From NCBI GenBank assembly GCA_902493665.1, contig CABUQL010000002.1, positions 1 to 23,785 of the forward strand: a stretch of 23,785 bases of DNA. The letters run 5' to 3'. The stretch comes from an uncultured Eubacteriales bacterium (GTDB taxonomy: Bacteria > Bacillota > Clostridia > UMGS1810). The notes below the pieces were generated by a model. It did not search any database. It was not told the origin of the DNA and was given only the letters and a program-made list of their open reading frames with translations. Position numbers and translations under genes: made by a program. Positions 22,583 through 23,785 of the stretch are shown here, piece by piece; within the stretch, counting starts at the first letter, position 1; the number at the start of each line of letters is the position of its first letter.

Positions 22583-23785
22583 ATGGAAATGGGCGATATA
22601 TTAAATGTTAAATACGACTCGGACGGCGACATCGATTATGTTGTTTATGAAGAAGGAAATCTTAAAGGCCCGATTACGGTAAATAATTCTTCATGGTATT
22701 CAAAATACGGCATTACGTCCGATACAAAGGTTATCCGTGACGGAAAGAAATCCGATTTTGCATCGCTTCAGAAAAACGATATTGTGTACTACAGCAAAGA
22801 AATGGGTATGCTTTTCGGATATACAAAGAAGGTTGTAGGTGTTTATGAAAGCGCAACTCCGAACAAAGACGCCTTGACAAGTGTTACCGTATCCGGCGTA
22901 AGCTACGGTGTTGAAAGCGCCGAGGCTTTTGCAAAGCTTTCATCGGGCGGAGAGTTTAATTACGGCGACACCGTAACGCTTCTTATCGGAAAAGACGGTC
23001 AGATTGCAGATATAGTATCTTCGTCAAGCGACGATATTTCAAGCGCAGGTTATCTTATTGAAACGGGAAACAAGACGTACACAGACGCAAACGGCAGCGA
23101 TTACACATCTTATTACGCAAAAATTGCCGGTACGGACGGAAACGTCGGAGAATATAAGGTTGACAAAGATTACAAGGATTACAAAAACAGAGTTGTTACG
23201 GTAAGCTATACAAACGGAACGGGAAAAATCTCCGTTCAGAATTCGAAAAGCAAGCTTTACGGAACGTTTGACAGTGCAAACAAAAAGCTCGGAACAACAA
23301 AAATAGCTGATGATGTTGAAATTTTGGAGGTTTACTCCACATCTATCGGCGATATGACTTGTTACAACAAAACATATCTGCAAAGACTTAACGGAATTGA
23401 AATCGGAACTTCGTCGGTGCTTTATGAACAGTACAACGAGAACGGCGAAATAAACAAGCTGATTTTAAAAGATGTTACAGGTGATATGTATACATACGGC
23501 GCCGCAACAACGGTAAAGAAAAGCGATGAAGGCCCGTCGTCGTATGTGTTTACAACACTTTCGGGAACGCTTTCGGACAGCGGTACAAAATACAGTTCGG
23601 TATCGCGCGGAACGCCTGTAAGAATACTCGTTGATTCAAAGAAAGGTGTTCAGGGAGTGTTTGCATTGGCATCGCTTAATGAAAAAGTTGAATCTTTAAA
23701 TCATACATCGCTTACAACGAGCGACGGAAAAACGTATCTTTTAAGCCCGAATGTTGTTGCATTTAAAGCAAGCGGTTCGGCTTAC
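22583..23785 (+). pseudogene. Continuation of the SLH protein in a shifted frame (runs off the window)
   Basis: From ATG 22583 (the frame is open a little further upstream as IKQNMEMGD) 401 codons read to the window edge with no stop and with the same codon style and composition as the first part. The product is rich in Asp, Gly, Ser, Lys and Tyr with repeated motifs such as GDILNVKYDSDGDIDYVVY, GDTVTLLIGKDGQIADIV and YEQYNENGEINKLILKDV, the same pattern seen at the end of the upstream frame. There is no ribosome site before the ATG. Joining the two frames near 22573 needs a shift of +1 or -2. If the shift is real, this half is untranslated unless by frameshifting; if it is an error, this is simply the C-terminal part. 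Confidence 0.75.

Overview
The window (23,785 bp) looks like chromosomal DNA from a low-GC Gram-positive of the class Clostridia. The pointers are: AT-rich intergenic DNA, strong GGAGG-type ribosome binding sites with GTG and TTG starts as well as ATG, clear sigma-A promoters with 17-nt spacers, an SLH-domain surface protein, the four-cysteine form of ribosomal protein L31, rubrerythrin, and the Firmicutes-type gene order rplS-lepB-ylqF-rnhB-yraN. No tRNA, rRNA, CRISPR array, insertion sequence or prophage gene was seen. A finer placement is not possible from the sequence alone.

Layout. (1) 1-3391: the 5' part of recJ on the minus strand, divergent from nth (endonuclease III), whose 3' end overlaps an OmpR/PhoB-type response regulator followed at once by its sensor kinase. 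(2) 3568-6728: a tight plus-strand cluster of an ECF transporter S component, a P1/DmpA-type peptidase and a cardiolipin synthase-like phospholipase D protein, closed by a rho-independent terminator. (3) 6844-14048: a minus-strand housekeeping run. In transcription order it is rplS, lepB, rbgA/ylqF, rnhB, yraN, an M19 dipeptidase, an aspartate-type aminotransferase and purB. A decayed class I methyltransferase remnant overlaps the purB stop codon. (4) 14157-15220: rubrerythrin, then rpmE with its own promoter and terminator. (5) 15224-23785: a second two-component system, a MacA/YknX-like adaptor, an ABC ATPase, a MacB-like permease and an SLH-domain exported protein, in one orientation with short gaps or overlaps.

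How the genes work together. Region 5 reads as one signal-responsive envelope module. A kinase and response regulator sit directly upstream of a three-part ABC exporter of the MacAB/YknXYZ type, and an S-layer-type protein follows 16 nt after the permease. An 11-bp-period direct repeat just before the response regulator gene is a plausible binding site for that regulator. The adaptor is unusual: it carries two complete lipoyl/hairpin modules in tandem and a Gly/Pro-rich tail encoded by GC-rich 27-nt repeats. This is the most distinctive system in the window, although each component belongs to a known family.

Sequence integrity. Three reading frames are broken: the start of rplS (the canonical N-terminus and SD lie in a different frame from the rest of L19), the SLH protein at about 22,575, and the methyltransferase remnant. 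L19 is normally essential, so either the first break is a sequence error or something compensates for it. The other two could be real decay or further errors.
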